NCBI GenBank assembly: GCA_963778375.1
Contig: CAVZTX010000010.1
Coordinates: 1 to 64,000, forward strand
Direction of reading: 5' to 3'
DNA: 64,000 nucleotides
From: CAVZTX01 sp963778375
GTDB lineage: Bacteria; Chloroflexota; Ktedonobacteria; Ktedonobacterales; Ktedonobacteraceae
Below, piece after piece: positions 26,202 through 35,573 of the stretch (position 1 is its first letter; each line of letters begins with the position of its first letter). The position numbers were made by a program, and so were the translations under genes. A model generated the notes under the pieces. It was not told the DNA's origin, made no database searches, and saw only the letters and a program-made list of their open reading frames with translations.

Positions 26202-28259
26202 ATGGATTTCGCCGCCGGAGACGGGGCGGATGGGCCGCTTGGGCGCAGCAATGATAATGACTGGTGGGCTGAAGAAATTCCGTTATCCCCAGCAGATATT
26301 TCATCCGCAGAAACGAGTATCGTGTCGCATGGTGTTGGGCAAGAGCAGTACATTCTTGCCGGCGTAGCGACGAATATGCGCAGTGGCTTCATCCTGTTAG
26401 ATTCCTCAGAGCAAGTAGCTTACTCTAATCCAAGCGCAAAGCGCTTACTTGGGCTAGAGAGTTATAACCTGATCGAGCAGCCTCTTTTTGATGTACGCAA
26501 ACAATTGGTTTCTCTCGCGGTTGATCCAGATCTTGCGCAGGCTGAGCTTGACCGTGTGTGGCTGCATCCTGAGCAGGAAAGTTTTATCGACCTGGCATTG
26601 GCAGATGCTGCTGTACGCTGGCTGCGAGTGCAAAGTTTTCCTGTGCGTGATGATCCTGGACGCTTGCTCGGAAGGGGTGTGTTACTCGACGATATTACGT
26701 TGGAACGCTCCGCTCAGCAAACTCGCAGCGAAACGCTGGCTCTGGCAGGGCATGAGTTGAAAACCCCGCTGGCAATCATTAAGGGCTGTGCCACAACCTT
26801 GTTGGGAAGCTCAACGCGGTGGGACCCTTCTATGCAGCGCGAAATGCTGCAAATGATTGATACGCAAGCGGACCATTTGCATGATGTGCTCAATACGTTG
26901 CTGGACGTCTGGCGGCTGGATGCGGGCGTGCAACATTTAAAGCTGGTGCGGGTATCGATCTCTCAGTTATTGACTCAACTCGTTGAGCGCTGGCGGAAGA
27001 ACGCGCCGCGTCATCATTTTCTGCTGTCAATTCCGCAGGAAGACCTTGTAGTGGTGTGTGATGCTTTACGCATTGAGCAAGCGTTTGATCACCTTTTGAA
27101 TAATGCCGTGACCTACTCTCCCAACGGCGGAACGATAAAAATCTCATTAGAGAGCAATGAAGTTGAGGTACGCTTGAGCATCACAGACGAAGGGGTCGGG
27201 ATTGCGTCTGAGCATCTAGACCGTATTTTCGGTCGTTTTTATCGCATTTCGCAAGGGGAAGAACGTTCACGTGGCAGCGGGTTAGGGTTGGCGGTTGCAC
27301 GAGCGACTATTGAGGCGCACGGTGGCAAAATTTGGGCGGATTCCGCGGGAGTGGGTCAGGGAGCGACGTTCTACTGTACCTTGTCGTTTGCTCCACAGTT
27401 GCCGCAGCTTCCCACCCCCACCCTGGAACATATGGGACATACGGCGGCTTCTCCCTACTCACGGAGCGGTCCTCTTGCGGCACCGCAGACACCAGTGATG
27501 GCACAGAGCCAGACACGCCCACTCAAGCATCAGCAACCGAGATACAACGTGTTCATTGCTGAGAACGATGCACGCATGGTTCGCTATTTACGGGCACATT
27601 GTGAGGAGCAGGGCTACGCTGTACAGACCGTTACATCCGGCATGCAGTTTTTGCGACAGTTCGAGTTGGAAGAGCCTGATGTGGTTTTGCTGGCAACGCG
27701 TTTAACCGATATGAGCGGTAGTGAGGTGCTCTCAAGGCTCCGTGAGTTTTCACAGATACCGGTGTTGATGTTGTGTGATGCGCACGACGAGTTTGATGAA
27801 GATGAGCGGGTACGTCTCTTTGATCTAGGCGCCGATGAGTTGGTGACGAAGCCTTTTAGTATAAAAGAACTGCTGGCACGGGTACGCGCTCTATTGCGCC
27901 GCAGGGCTGCATCGCCGGAGCAAGCGACGAACGAGGTTATCTTCACAACGGGCGAACTGAGCATCGACTATGCCCAGCATCAGGTGCTTGTACAGGGGCA
28001 TCCGGTGCAACTGAGCCGCACGGAATATAAATTGCTGCGGACGTTGGCGCAAAATGCCGGTAGGGTTATGACGCACGAGTTGTTGTTGGAGCGCGTGTGG
28101 GGTGCTGAATATAACCGCGAAGTCGATTTTATTTGGGTTTACATCAGTCGTCTGCGTCGTAAAATCGAGGCTGATCCGCGTCATCCGCGCTACATTCTGA
28201 CGGTGACGGATGTGGGGTATAAGTTGGCGAAAATTCCTCCTGGTGATTATCAGAAATAA
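26202..28259 (+). CDS. Histidine kinase fused to a degenerate receiver and OmpR-type DNA-binding domain
   Basis: 685 residues from ATG 26202 (GGAAGGG 7 nt upstream). Domains: PAS (about 55-165), HisKA with LAGHELKTPLAI (H184), HATPase with FDHLLNNAVTYSP, DEGVGIA and RGSGLGLAVA, a Pro/Gln linker, a receiver (about 447-565) and a winged helix (about 585-680) with the OmpR-type YISRLRRKIEADP. The receiver aspartate is replaced: VVLLATRL has A498 where VLLDLML is expected, and the acidic pair is E454-N455. K550 is kept. No transmembrane segment is seen, so the kinase is cytoplasmic. Direct phosphotransfer to this receiver seems impossible. Confidence 0.88.
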   Translation: MDFAAGDGADGPLGRSNDNDWWAEEIPLSPADISSAETSIVSHGVGQEQYILAGVATNMRSGFILLDSSEQVAYSNPSAKRLLGLESYNLIEQPLFDVRKQLVSLAVDPDLAQAELDRVWLHPEQESFIDLALADAAVRWLRVQSFPVRDDPGRLLGRGVLLDDITLERSAQQTRSETLALAGHELKTPLAIIKGCATTLLGSSTRWDPSMQREMLQMIDTQADHLHDVLNTLLDVWRLDAGVQHLKLVRVSISQLLTQLVERWRKNAPRHHFLLSIPQEDLVVVCDALRIEQAFDHLLNNAVTYSPNGGTIKISLESNEVEVRLSITDEGVGIASEHLDRIFGRFYRISQGEERSRGSGLGLAVARATIEAHGGKIWADSAGVGQGATFYCTLSFAPQLPQLPTPTLEHMGHTAASPYSRSGPLAAPQTPVMAQSQTRPLKHQQPRYNVFIAENDARMVRYLRAHCEEQGYAVQTVTSGMQFLRQFELEEPDVVLLATRLTDMSGSEVLSRLREFSQIPVLMLCDAHDEFDEDERVRLFDLGADELVTKPFSIKELLARVRALLRRRAASPEQATNEVIFTTGELSIDYAQHQVLVQGHPVQLSRTEYKLLRTLAQNAGRVMTHELLLERVWGAEYNREVDFIWVYISRLRRKIEADPRHPRYILTVTDVGYKLAKIPPGDYQK

Positions 28260-28276
28260 TGCGCTTGCGGTAATTC

Positions 28277-31000
28277 ATGAATTCTGTTACTATACCCTTG
28301 TTGACCGGTTTTGGTAAATCGTGCGATCATCAGCTTAAATCGAGTATGCAGCACAATATCTATGCACTGCCATCCAGATCAGTAACTGATGCGAGACAAG
28401 CACCGAAGGATCGCTTGCCTCTGTCGCCGACCCCACTACTTGGACGAGAGCATGAACTCGCCCAGCTCAAGGCTATGTTGCGTCGCCCAGAGATACGCCT
28501 GCTCACCCTCACAGGGCCAGGAGGCGTCGGTAAAACGCGCCTGGGTATTGCGCTGGCGCGTGATTTCCTGCACCACTTCGCGGATGGCGTCTACTTTGTG
28601 CCCCTGGCTGCCATCAGCGATCCCGATTTCGTAGTTCCGGCCATTGCCCAGACACTTGGGCTGCGAGAGACGAATACTCACTCGCCACTCGAAGGGTTGC
28701 AAGAGGCGCTTGCTGATCAATCCATCCTGCTACTGCTTGATAACTTCGAGCAGGTGCTGACAGCGGCACCGCTTATCGCCGACTTGTTAGCTGCCTGCCC
28801 GAACCTGACTATTCTGGTAACCAGTCGTGCTACGCTACGGCTGCAAGGGGAACACGAGTTTGCAGTGTCCCCACTCTCTCTTCCCGATCTGAAGCATCTG
28901 CCAGCTAGTACAGACCTTTCGCAGTATGCCTCCTGCGCTCTCTTTGTGCAACGCGCACAAGCGATCAAGCCAGAGTTCCAGGTAACAGAGAACACGGCTC
29001 GTCCCATTGCTGAGATCTGCATGCGTCTGGATGGGCTGCCCCTGGCCATCGAGCTGGCGGCGGCCCGCATCCGGTTACTGTCGCCGCAGGCGTTGCTGGC
29101 ACGCCTGCAGAGCCGCCTGGAAGTGTTGACCAGCGGGGCACGCGATCTGCCAGAACGCCATCAGACCTTGCGCACCACCATCGCATGGAGCTATTACCTG
29201 TTAGCGTCCCAGGAGCAGCGGCTGTTTCGCTGGCTCGCCATCTTTGTCGGTGGATGTACGCTCTCGGCTGCCGAGGCCCTTGCACAGGAAGCAGGTATTG
29301 CAGCGGGCACCATTCTGGATGGAGTGAGCGTGCTGCTGGAGAACCACCTGATGCAACAGATAGAGCAGCCCGATGGTGAGTCACGCCTGTTGATGCTAGA
29401 GACGATCCGGGAATACGGCCGAGAGTGTCTGCAGAACTGTGGGGAACTGGAGGCGGCTCAGATCGCACACGCGAAGTATTTCCTGGCATTGGCAGAGGAG
29501 GCCGAACCTCACTTGCGCGGCAACGAGCAGGCTCTTTGGGTTGCTCGTCTGGAACGCGACCGCGAGAACGTACGGGCGAGCCTCAACTTCCTGTTGGACC
29601 AGGCGCACGCGCAGTCAGGCCAACCGGAGGGAGGAAGGTGGAGCGAGCAAGCACTGCGCGTGTGTATCGCGCTTTCCTGGTTCTGGTTTGTCCATGGCTA
29701 TGGGCGAGAAGGACTGCACTTTCTGGAGCAGGCCCTGGCAGATCGCACAAGGGTAGGAAGAGCGCTGCAGGCTCGAGCACTCTACGAGATGGCCTATCTG
29801 GCCTTCACCTACGCCCCGAGTATGCCGCCCGAGCATCCGGCGCAGGAGAGTCTGGACCTCTACCAGGAGTTGGGGGATTCTGCGGGGATCGCCATCTGCC
29901 TGTTCCTCAATGGCACGATCGCTCGGAGCAGGAGCCAATTTGCGCTGGCCCAGCCGCAGTTGGAAGAGGCGGCAGTTCGCTTTGCGGCACTCGGTAATCG
30001 CTGGAGATACGGCCAGTGCCTGACTGAACTGGCGCGTATTGCTACCGAACAGGGGAACTACGCCCACGCCCACGCGCTGCTTTCCGAGAGCCTCGCGTTG
30101 TACGAGGCATTGGGCGAGCAGCAGCGTATTGGCTGGGTACAGTATCTTCAGGCACGTCTGCTCTTTGTCTCACAGCAGGATTTGACGCTTGCCCGGCAGT
30201 TGGCCGAGCAGAGCCTGGCGCGGTCGCGGGAACAGGGCAACACCATCTACGCCTCACTTCAGCTTGGATTGTTGGGGCAGATGTCCCTTGAGCAAGGCGA
30301 GTTGGAGGGTGCGCGACGCTTGCTGGAAGACAGTCTGACGTCCGGCAAGCAGGTAGACATGGATAGCGTCGAGCAGGCTCGGGGCCTCGCACGGCTCTCG
30401 GCTTTGCAGGGAGACACGGTCGAGGCGCGTCGCCTGTACCAGGAGAGTCTGAAGCTGCTGTTCGAGAGCAAGGAGTTTAAAGAGCTGATCGCAGCGAGTC
30501 TGGAGGGTCTGGCTGCTCTGGAGATCGAGCAGGGAACCCCTTACAGAGCAGCCCAGTTGTATGGAGCGGCCGAAGCACTGCGCGAAGCCATCGGTGTGCC
30601 CGTCTATCCAGTCTATCGTGACAGCTACGAACGGGCCGTTACGCAGACACGCGCCATGCTCGGCGAGCAGGACTTTCGTGCGGCGTGGGCCGAGGGACGG
30701 CTGATGACACCGGAGCAGGCCCTGGCAGCACAGGAAAAGGGAATGATCTCCACTCCTACGCCTGCAAGGCCGCTCCCAACTTCCCCGATGAAATCACCCA
30801 CCTTTCCTGCCGGGCTGACGGCCCGCGAGGTCGAGGTGCTACGTTTGATCGCCCAGGGCTGGACCGATGCCCAGATTGCCGAGCACCTGATCATCAGTCC
30901 ACGCACCGTCAACCGTCATACCACTTCCCTCTATAGCAAGCTGGGCGTCTCTTCACGCAGCGCCGCTACCCGCTACGCGCATGAGCACCACTTGCTCTAA
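28277..31000 (+). CDS. NB-ARC/TPR LuxR-family transcriptional regulator
   Basis: 907 residues of the MalT/LAL-like class: a STAND ATPase with Walker A GPGGVGKT (80-87) and Walker B LLLLDNFEQV, arginine sensor TSRATLRL, and winged-helix remnants (FRWLAIFVGGCTLSAAE). TPR-like helical repeats span about 380-780, and a LuxR HTH lies at about 843-907 (LTAREVEVLRLIAQGWTDAQ, TVNRHTTSLYSKLGV). These proteins switch on ATP binding when ligand or partner binds the TPR region. It starts 17 bp after the kinase gene without a strong ribosome site. Its GC-rich third positions contrast with the genes before it. Confidence 0.9.
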   Translation: MNSVTIPLLTGFGKSCDHQLKSSMQHNIYALPSRSVTDARQAPKDRLPLSPTPLLGREHELAQLKAMLRRPEIRLLTLTGPGGVGKTRLGIALARDFLHHFADGVYFVPLAAISDPDFVVPAIAQTLGLRETNTHSPLEGLQEALADQSILLLLDNFEQVLTAAPLIADLLAACPNLTILVTSRATLRLQGEHEFAVSPLSLPDLKHLPASTDLSQYASCALFVQRAQAIKPEFQVTENTARPIAEICMRLDGLPLAIELAAARIRLLSPQALLARLQSRLEVLTSGARDLPERHQTLRTTIAWSYYLLASQEQRLFRWLAIFVGGCTLSAAEALAQEAGIAAGTILDGVSVLLENHLMQQIEQPDGESRLLMLETIREYGRECLQNCGELEAAQIAHAKYFLALAEEAEPHLRGNEQALWVARLERDRENVRASLNFLLDQAHAQSGQPEGGRWSEQALRVCIALSWFWFVHGYGREGLHFLEQALADRTRVGRALQARALYEMAYLAFTYAPSMPPEHPAQESLDLYQELGDSAGIAICLFLNGTIARSRSQFALAQPQLEEAAVRFAALGNRWRYGQCLTELARIATEQGNYAHAHALLSESLALYEALGEQQRIGWVQYLQARLLFVSQQDLTLARQLAEQSLARSREQGNTIYASLQLGLLGQMSLEQGELEGARRLLEDSLTSGKQVDMDSVEQARGLARLSALQGDTVEARRLYQESLKLLFESKEFKELIAASLEGLAALEIEQGTPYRAAQLYGAAEALREAIGVPVYPVYRDSYERAVTQTRAMLGEQDFRAAWAEGRLMTPEQALAAQEKGMISTPTPARPLPTSPMKSPTFPAGLTAREVEVLRLIAQGWTDAQIAEHLIISPRTVNRHTTSLYSKLGVSSRSAATRYAHEHHLL

Positions 31001-31082
31001 TGCTACCGAGGCCATTCATCTCTTCTCCTTAAGTGACTGGACCGCACGTTCAGCCCTACTGATGCCAGCAGAGAGGCTTGCA

Positions 31083-31985
31083 CTAACAGGCTCCAAAACA
31101 GTAACCGTTGTAGCAAAATTGCCCTTTGGAGCAACCATTGTCGCTGGAGCAACCCGTGAAAGTATATTCATCAGTGGTGCATAATCCCCGGTCGCAATGA
31201 CATCCGTAGCAACAAGAAATGGAGCCCCCGCAAGTACAAGGCGTCGCGCACGTGCCATTGCTGAGGCCAACCTGACCAGAGCCACAGCAGGTGCCATTCT
31301 GGCAGGTTTGATTCGATGAGCAGGCCTGGCCACATTGCCCACAGTTGTTGGTATCGCTCTGCGTATTAGTACAGGTATTATTACAACAGTCTGGGGTGCT
31401 GCCCGAACAGCAGGTGCCATTGCACTCTTGTCCGCCATTGGTGCAGACGCAGGTGCCATTCTGGCAGGTCTCATCGGCACGGCAGGCGTGCCCACATTGC
31501 CCGCAGTTGTTGTGATCGGTGTTGGTATTGACACAGGCGCCGTTGCAGTCGGTCTGACCAGTGGGACACACACAGGTTCCTGATGAACAAAGCTGGTCGG
31601 AGCGGCAGGTATGGCCGCAACTTCCGCAGTTATTATGATCGGTGTTGGTATTGACACAGACGCCGTTGCAGTCGGTCTGCCCTGAAGGACACACACAGTG
31701 TCCACTCGAACAGATCTGGTCGGAGCGGCAGACATGTCCACAACTCCCACAATTGCTGGGATTACTGCTCACATCGGTACAGGTACCCTTACAGCAAGCT
31801 CCGCTACAACACTGGCTGCCGATGTTGCAGCCGATGCCATTGGGTTTACAATTGGCGAAGGCGGTGCCAACTCCACCCAGGCCCAGCAGCCCTCCCAACG
31901 TGGCGGCGAAGGCTTTGAGCGCTTGCCGACGTGAGGTGGAGCGGGCCAGAGCTTTGGTCAATTCGTCAAAGCGGGATGAGTCCAT
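31083..31985 (-). CDS. Cys-rich secreted protein with Tat-type signal, paralogue A
   Basis: 300 residues. A Tat-like leader (STSRRQALKAFAATLGG, then LLGLGGVGTAFA) precedes a body with about 17 percent cysteine built from repeats of the type NCGSCGHxCRxDQxCSxGxC, VCPSGQTDCNGxCVN. This implies an exported, disulfide- or metal-stabilised rod. No catalytic motif is seen. It is a tandem paralogue of the next gene: the first 110 residues are almost identical, then repeat number and C-terminus differ. The start follows GGAGGAGAAAGAT. Confidence 0.75.
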   Translation of the reverse strand: MDSSRFDELTKALARSTSRRQALKAFAATLGGLLGLGGVGTAFANCKPNGIGCNIGSQCCSGACCKGTCTDVSSNPSNCGSCGHVCRSDQICSSGHCVCPSGQTDCNGVCVNTNTDHNNCGSCGHTCRSDQLCSSGTCVCPTGQTDCNGACVNTNTDHNNCGQCGHACRADETCQNGTCVCTNGGQECNGTCCSGSTPDCCNNTCTNTQSDTNNCGQCGQACSSNQTCQNGTCCGSGQVGLSNGTCATPCTCGGSISCCYGCHCDRGLCTTDEYTFTGCSSDNGCSKGQFCYNGYCFGAC

Positions 31986-32182
31986 ATCTTTCTCCTCAAC
32001 CGGAACCAGGCGGATTTATGAATGCGGCATGTCAAAGCTTCTGACAACCCTCAAAGTTGAGGAAAGCAGTAGTATTGCTTCCAACACACTACCTTCCTCC
32101 TTAGCTGAGCATCTTCTCGCTCGCATAGAGCCGCCACTCGCTACGCCATTGAACAGCACTTGCTCTAAACCGCTGGCTACTT

Positions 32183-33391
32183 TCACTCGGCGCATTCGCC
32201 GTTGTACTGTCCAGTACTCCCAGCGCAATCGTATCCAGAATCACAACAGTCTGCGGACGTATTACAGCCGCAACCGGCAGAGTCGATACAACACTTTCCA
32301 TTTACACAAGAAGCTTGGCCACAGCATTGGTCGTCACGCGTGCAAACGCCTCGAGGCGGAACGCAGCAATAGGTGTAACTGTTCCCTCCAACACAACCAC
32401 CACTTGGTACATGGATACATATCCCGTTTGGAGGGCAGGTCATGCACGTGCCACCACAATTGCTCTGCCCTGAGGCACAGCATATGCCATCAGAGCAGTT
32501 GCCCGAACAGCAGTCGCCATTCCCACTACAGGTACCACCATTGGCATTACAGCAAGCGCCGCTCTGGCAACTCTGCCCTGAGGCACAGGCATGACCACAA
32601 GAGCCACAGTTGTTGGGGTCGGTTTGCTCGTTGACGCATTTGCCATTGCAGTCTGTTTGACCGGAAGGACACCCACAGGTGCCTCCCGAACAGACCTGGT
32701 CAGCACGACACGTGTGCCCACAGGCGCCACAGTTGCTAGGGTCGGTTTGCTCGTTGACACACATGCCACTACAACAACTCTGTCCACCGGGACAATCGCT
32801 ATGCGTGCCGCAGGTACAGGAGCCGTTGGTACACGTTTCGCCTGAAGCACAGACATGGCCGCACTGCCCACAGTTGCTGGTATCGCTCTGGGTGTTGGTA
32901 CAGGTATTTGAGCAGCAGTTGGGAGTATTGCCCGAACAGCAAGTGCCGTTGCATTCTTGCCCACCATTGGTGCAGACGCAGGTGCCGTTCTGGCAGGTTT
33001 CATCCGCGCGACAGGCATGACCACAGGAGCCACAGTTGTTGTGATCGGTATTAGTATTGACACAGTGGCCGTTGCACTCGGTTTGCCCGCTGGGACACAC
33101 ACATTGTCCATTGGAACAGACCTGGTCAGAGCGGCAGACATGTCCACAACTCCCACAATTGCTGGGATTACTGCTCACATCGGTACAGGTACCCTTACAG
33201 CAGGCTCCGCTACAACACTGGCTGCCGATGTTGCAGCCAATGCCATTGGGTTTGCAGTTCGCCAGGGCAGTGCCAACGCCACCTAAGCCCAGCATCCCTC
33301 CTAGTGTGGCGGCAAGAGCTTTGAGGGCTTGCCGACGCGAGGTGGAGCGGGCCAGGGCTTTGGTTAGTTCGTCAAATTGAGAAGGCTCCAT
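32183..33391 (-). CDS. Cys-rich secreted protein with Tat-type signal, paralogue B
   Basis: 402 residues with the same SRRQALKALAATLGG leader and four to five Cys-rich repeat units (for example NPSNCGACGHTCRADQVCSG), then a distinct tail with CxNGGTCSGNGDCCSGNC, CVPPRGVCTRDDQCCGQ and SADCCDSGYDCAG knots. It lies 197 bp upstream of its shorter paralogue on the same strand. Folded export by Tat fits a protein that must assemble cysteines or metals inside the cell, but that is inference. Databases sometimes attach unrelated enzyme names to such repeats. Confidence 0.75.
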   Translation of the reverse strand: MEPSQFDELTKALARSTSRRQALKALAATLGGMLGLGGVGTALANCKPNGIGCNIGSQCCSGACCKGTCTDVSSNPSNCGSCGHVCRSDQVCSNGQCVCPSGQTECNGHCVNTNTDHNNCGSCGHACRADETCQNGTCVCTNGGQECNGTCCSGNTPNCCSNTCTNTQSDTSNCGQCGHVCASGETCTNGSCTCGTHSDCPGGQSCCSGMCVNEQTDPSNCGACGHTCRADQVCSGGTCGCPSGQTDCNGKCVNEQTDPNNCGSCGHACASGQSCQSGACCNANGGTCSGNGDCCSGNCSDGICCASGQSNCGGTCMTCPPNGICIHVPSGGCVGGNSYTYCCVPPRGVCTRDDQCCGQASCVNGKCCIDSAGCGCNTSADCCDSGYDCAGSTGQYNGECAE

Positions 33392-33421
33392 TTCGTCTTT
33401 CGCTTTTCAGTGTGGTGCACA

Positions 33422-34129
33422 TTAGCGTATCGTTGCAACATGTTCGGAAACTGGGACTAACTGAATCCAAGCTTCGGTAGGAACAGTGGGAACTGGCTGC
33501 TCTTCACGTGAAGAAACTGGAGTACTTTTCTGGATAGGTACTTCTTTTCCTCCCTCATCTACGCTGCTCGGATGGCGTGTAGCAGGGGAGCGGAATACTA
33601 CATTCAGAGCGTGCCAGAGGCGTGAGCGGAGAGGAAGGTAAAAGGCTTCAGTAGGATTGCTCTCGTACCAGTAATCGCGTCTCGCGATGGCAAAGCGATA
33701 GAACTGCTGGAGCACGGCGAGAAAATGCTGAATCTCTACGGTCTCGCTCGCTGTCGGTGAAAGCACAACCTCTTCCTGCTGATCGTGTCGTCGTGTGAGG
33801 CAGCCCCAATACGTGAGCAGATAGGCGCGGATAGCTGCTCGGATCTCGGAAGGTGGCCCTGCCCAGGACACCTCAGCAGGAAGTTGCTTGCTCTCTCGAT
33901 TCGAGCAACACGCTTGTTGTTCCGGTTGTTCCAGGAAGGAGAAAAAGGAGAGCAATGGAACGAGAATGGCCTGGAGGGTAGCAGCCGAAGCGGTCGTTTG
34001 CAGTGTTTCGTAGAACATGGTAAGCGCTTCATGTGGGACACCACGTCCACTGACGACAAGGTAGGCATGTGGACTAGATACGCCTGCCGGGCATTCGATA
34101 ATTTGAAATGAGCGTTGCTGAGAAACCAT
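33422..34129 (-). CDS. Unknown protein with tyrosine-recombinase-like N-terminal fold
   Basis: 235 residues from ATG 34129 (GAAGGAAT upstream); 26 further codons upstream are open without a ribosome site. The segment from about residue 100 (IRAAIRAYLLTYWG, IQHFLAVLQQFYRFAIAR, YESNPTEAF) reads like the SAM-like core-binding domain of XerC-type integrases, but no R..HxxR..Y catalytic domain follows; the protein ends in a Ser/Pro/Val-rich tail. It may be a catalytically dead derivative or simply an unrelated helical protein. Confidence 0.4.
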   Translation of the reverse strand: MVSQQRSFQIIECPAGVSSPHAYLVVSGRGVPHEALTMFYETLQTTASAATLQAILVPLLSFFSFLEQPEQQACCSNRESKQLPAEVSWAGPPSEIRAAIRAYLLTYWGCLTRRHDQQEEVVLSPTASETVEIQHFLAVLQQFYRFAIARRDYWYESNPTEAFYLPLRSRLWHALNVVFRSPATRHPSSVDEGGKEVPIQKSTPVSSREEQPVPTVPTEAWIQLVPVSEHVATIR

Positions 34130-34318
34130 GCTTGCTATTCCTTCTTTAGTAGTTATTCCAACTAGGCATACATGTGTCGCACTGTTCCTCAGGAGCCACT
34201 CTGACAATACTCGGTTCTGAGAACAGCAGTCGCATTTCTTAGAGTGTACCCGCTGGAAGGCAGCAGCACATGTGTAGAACTACACATTCTGACTACCCAT
34301 TTTTCAGAATCTCTCCCC

Positions 34319-34347
34319 TTGACGGCATGCAACAAATCCCATAGAAT
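34319..34347 (+). promoter_or_regulatory. Sigma-70 type promoter for the MerR-like gene
   Basis: TTGACG, 17-bp spacer, TAGAAT. The predicted start point is near 34354, about 47 nt before the ATG at 34401. Confidence 0.65.
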
Positions 34348-34400
34348 TGAGCTAGCGCCAGCCACTTATGGGTACCAGGTCAATTCTCCGGGAGGGCACC

Positions 34401-35000
34401 ATGGCATCATCGCAGACAGAGGACGAATGGTTAAGCCTGCGCCAGGCTGCTGACATGCTGGGCATGCATCCCGCAACCGTGCGGCTGTGGGCCGACCGTA
34501 ACGAATTGCCGTCGCGGCGCACGAATGGTGGGCACCGGCGCTTCCGCCGCGCTGATATTGAGGCCCGGCTGCGTCATGATACCGAACGGAAACCCCGTCC
34601 TGCTGCACAGTTGCTGGTACAGAGCATACTTGGCCGCGTGCGCTTTGCTTTCACGGATGGCACGCTCAATACACTTCCCTGGTACCAACACTTTGATGAT
34701 TCTGCTCGTGAGGCCTATCGCAGCCTGGGACGACGCGTGCTAGAACTGCTGCTGCATGCGCTGACCGATGGCACATCCCCCGACGAATTACGCTCTGAAG
34801 CGGTGCATCTTGGCATCGAATATGGTTCGATTACACGCAATTCAGATGTGCCGGTTGCCGATGCGGTGCGGGCCTTTCTGTATTTCCGCAGTCTGGTCGA
34901 TGAAAGTGTGCTTCAACTGGCGGAGGTGCAGGGTGTGCGCGATCACCAGGATATTCCCGTGGGCCGAGAGCCTGTATCAAATTCAGGCGCTTACGAATGA
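34401..35000 (+). CDS. MerR-like/excisionase-type HTH regulator, C-terminus out of frame
   Basis: 199 residues from ATG 34401 (GGGAGG upstream). The N-terminal winged HTH (LSLRQAADMLGMHPATVRLW, NGGHRRFRRADIEARL) binds DNA; a helical effector-like domain follows (about 80-180). The final DIPVGREPVSNSGAYE looks random, whereas the +1 frame from 34954 reads FPWAESLYQIQALTNEIL and PALIEAAQ up to a stop at 35052, an amphipathic helix that better fits the end of such a protein. A one-base insertion near 34953 would explain this. The effector is unknown. Confidence 0.75.
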   Translation: MASSQTEDEWLSLRQAADMLGMHPATVRLWADRNELPSRRTNGGHRRFRRADIEARLRHDTERKPRPAAQLLVQSILGRVRFAFTDGTLNTLPWYQHFDDSAREAYRSLGRRVLELLLHALTDGTSPDELRSEAVHLGIEYGSITRNSDVPVADAVRAFLYFRSLVDESVLQLAEVQGVRDHQDIPVGREPVSNSGAYE

Positions 35001-35210
35001 GATTCTTCCGGCGTTAATTGAAGCGGCGCAAATGTCATCGGCTTTAGACTAATATTATGTGAAGTAAATGACCTCCTCGTGCGTATATTTTATGGAGTAC
35101 AGTCAAAATCGTCTTTATTTATGGCTCTTATTGTCAACAATTGCCTTGCTCAGCTATTGTAAATTGACCACTTTATATGTTATGTTTTAACAAAATGCGA
35201 GGATGCTTGC

Positions 35211-35573
35211 ATGCCTGCTGACCTCCCCATCTTCAATGGCGATATGCGACCTGGCGAGGAGGAACAATCCCTCGATGTTCCTACGGTAGATACTTTTCTC
35301 TTGCATGACGCTCCTGAGACACAATTTTCCATGCTTGGCCTATCAACCGACTTGTCCTCTGATCTGATCGACATTGCTGCATTTGTGCGGGATGAGCATC
35401 TGCTGAGTGAGCAAGGTGGGATCGAAAGCGATTCTCCTGTAGAGATCGTGACACTTGCCAGGGTTGAGGAATTGCCTGATGTGGAGAGGTTAGCACAAGC
35501 GTCACAACTGAAAACATACACAATTGACACAATTGAACAAGCTGGCAACGAACGAAGTCGCTTCAGAGGCTAA
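35211..35573 (+). CDS. Acidic protein of unknown function
   Basis: 120 residues, strongly acidic (GEEEQSLDVP, LSSDLIDIAAFVRDEHLLS), no recognised motif or membrane segment. The ATG lies 8 nt after GCGAGGA. Its end overlaps the next frame (35524) by 50 nt. It could be a separate small protein or the displaced beginning of the penicillin-binding protein gene. Confidence 0.4.
   Translation: MPADLPIFNGDMRPGEEEQSLDVPTVDTFLLHDAPETQFSMLGLSTDLSSDLIDIAAFVRDEHLLSEQGGIESDSPVEIVTLARVEELPDVERLAQASQLKTYTIDTIEQAGNERSRFRG

Noticed and set aside
31642..32634. 330-codon plus-strand frame across the Cys-rich genes
   Set aside because: It is antisense to the Cys-rich repeats and to their spacer; its composition (His/Arg/Cys-rich) comes from the repeat codons, and it has no ribosome site or family motif.
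33499..33510. CTTCACGTGAAG palindrome as a parS site
   Set aside because: It shares only the CACGTG core with parS, lacks the TGTTTC/GAAACA ends, and lies inside a coding frame 13 kb from parAB; a single weak copy is expected by chance.
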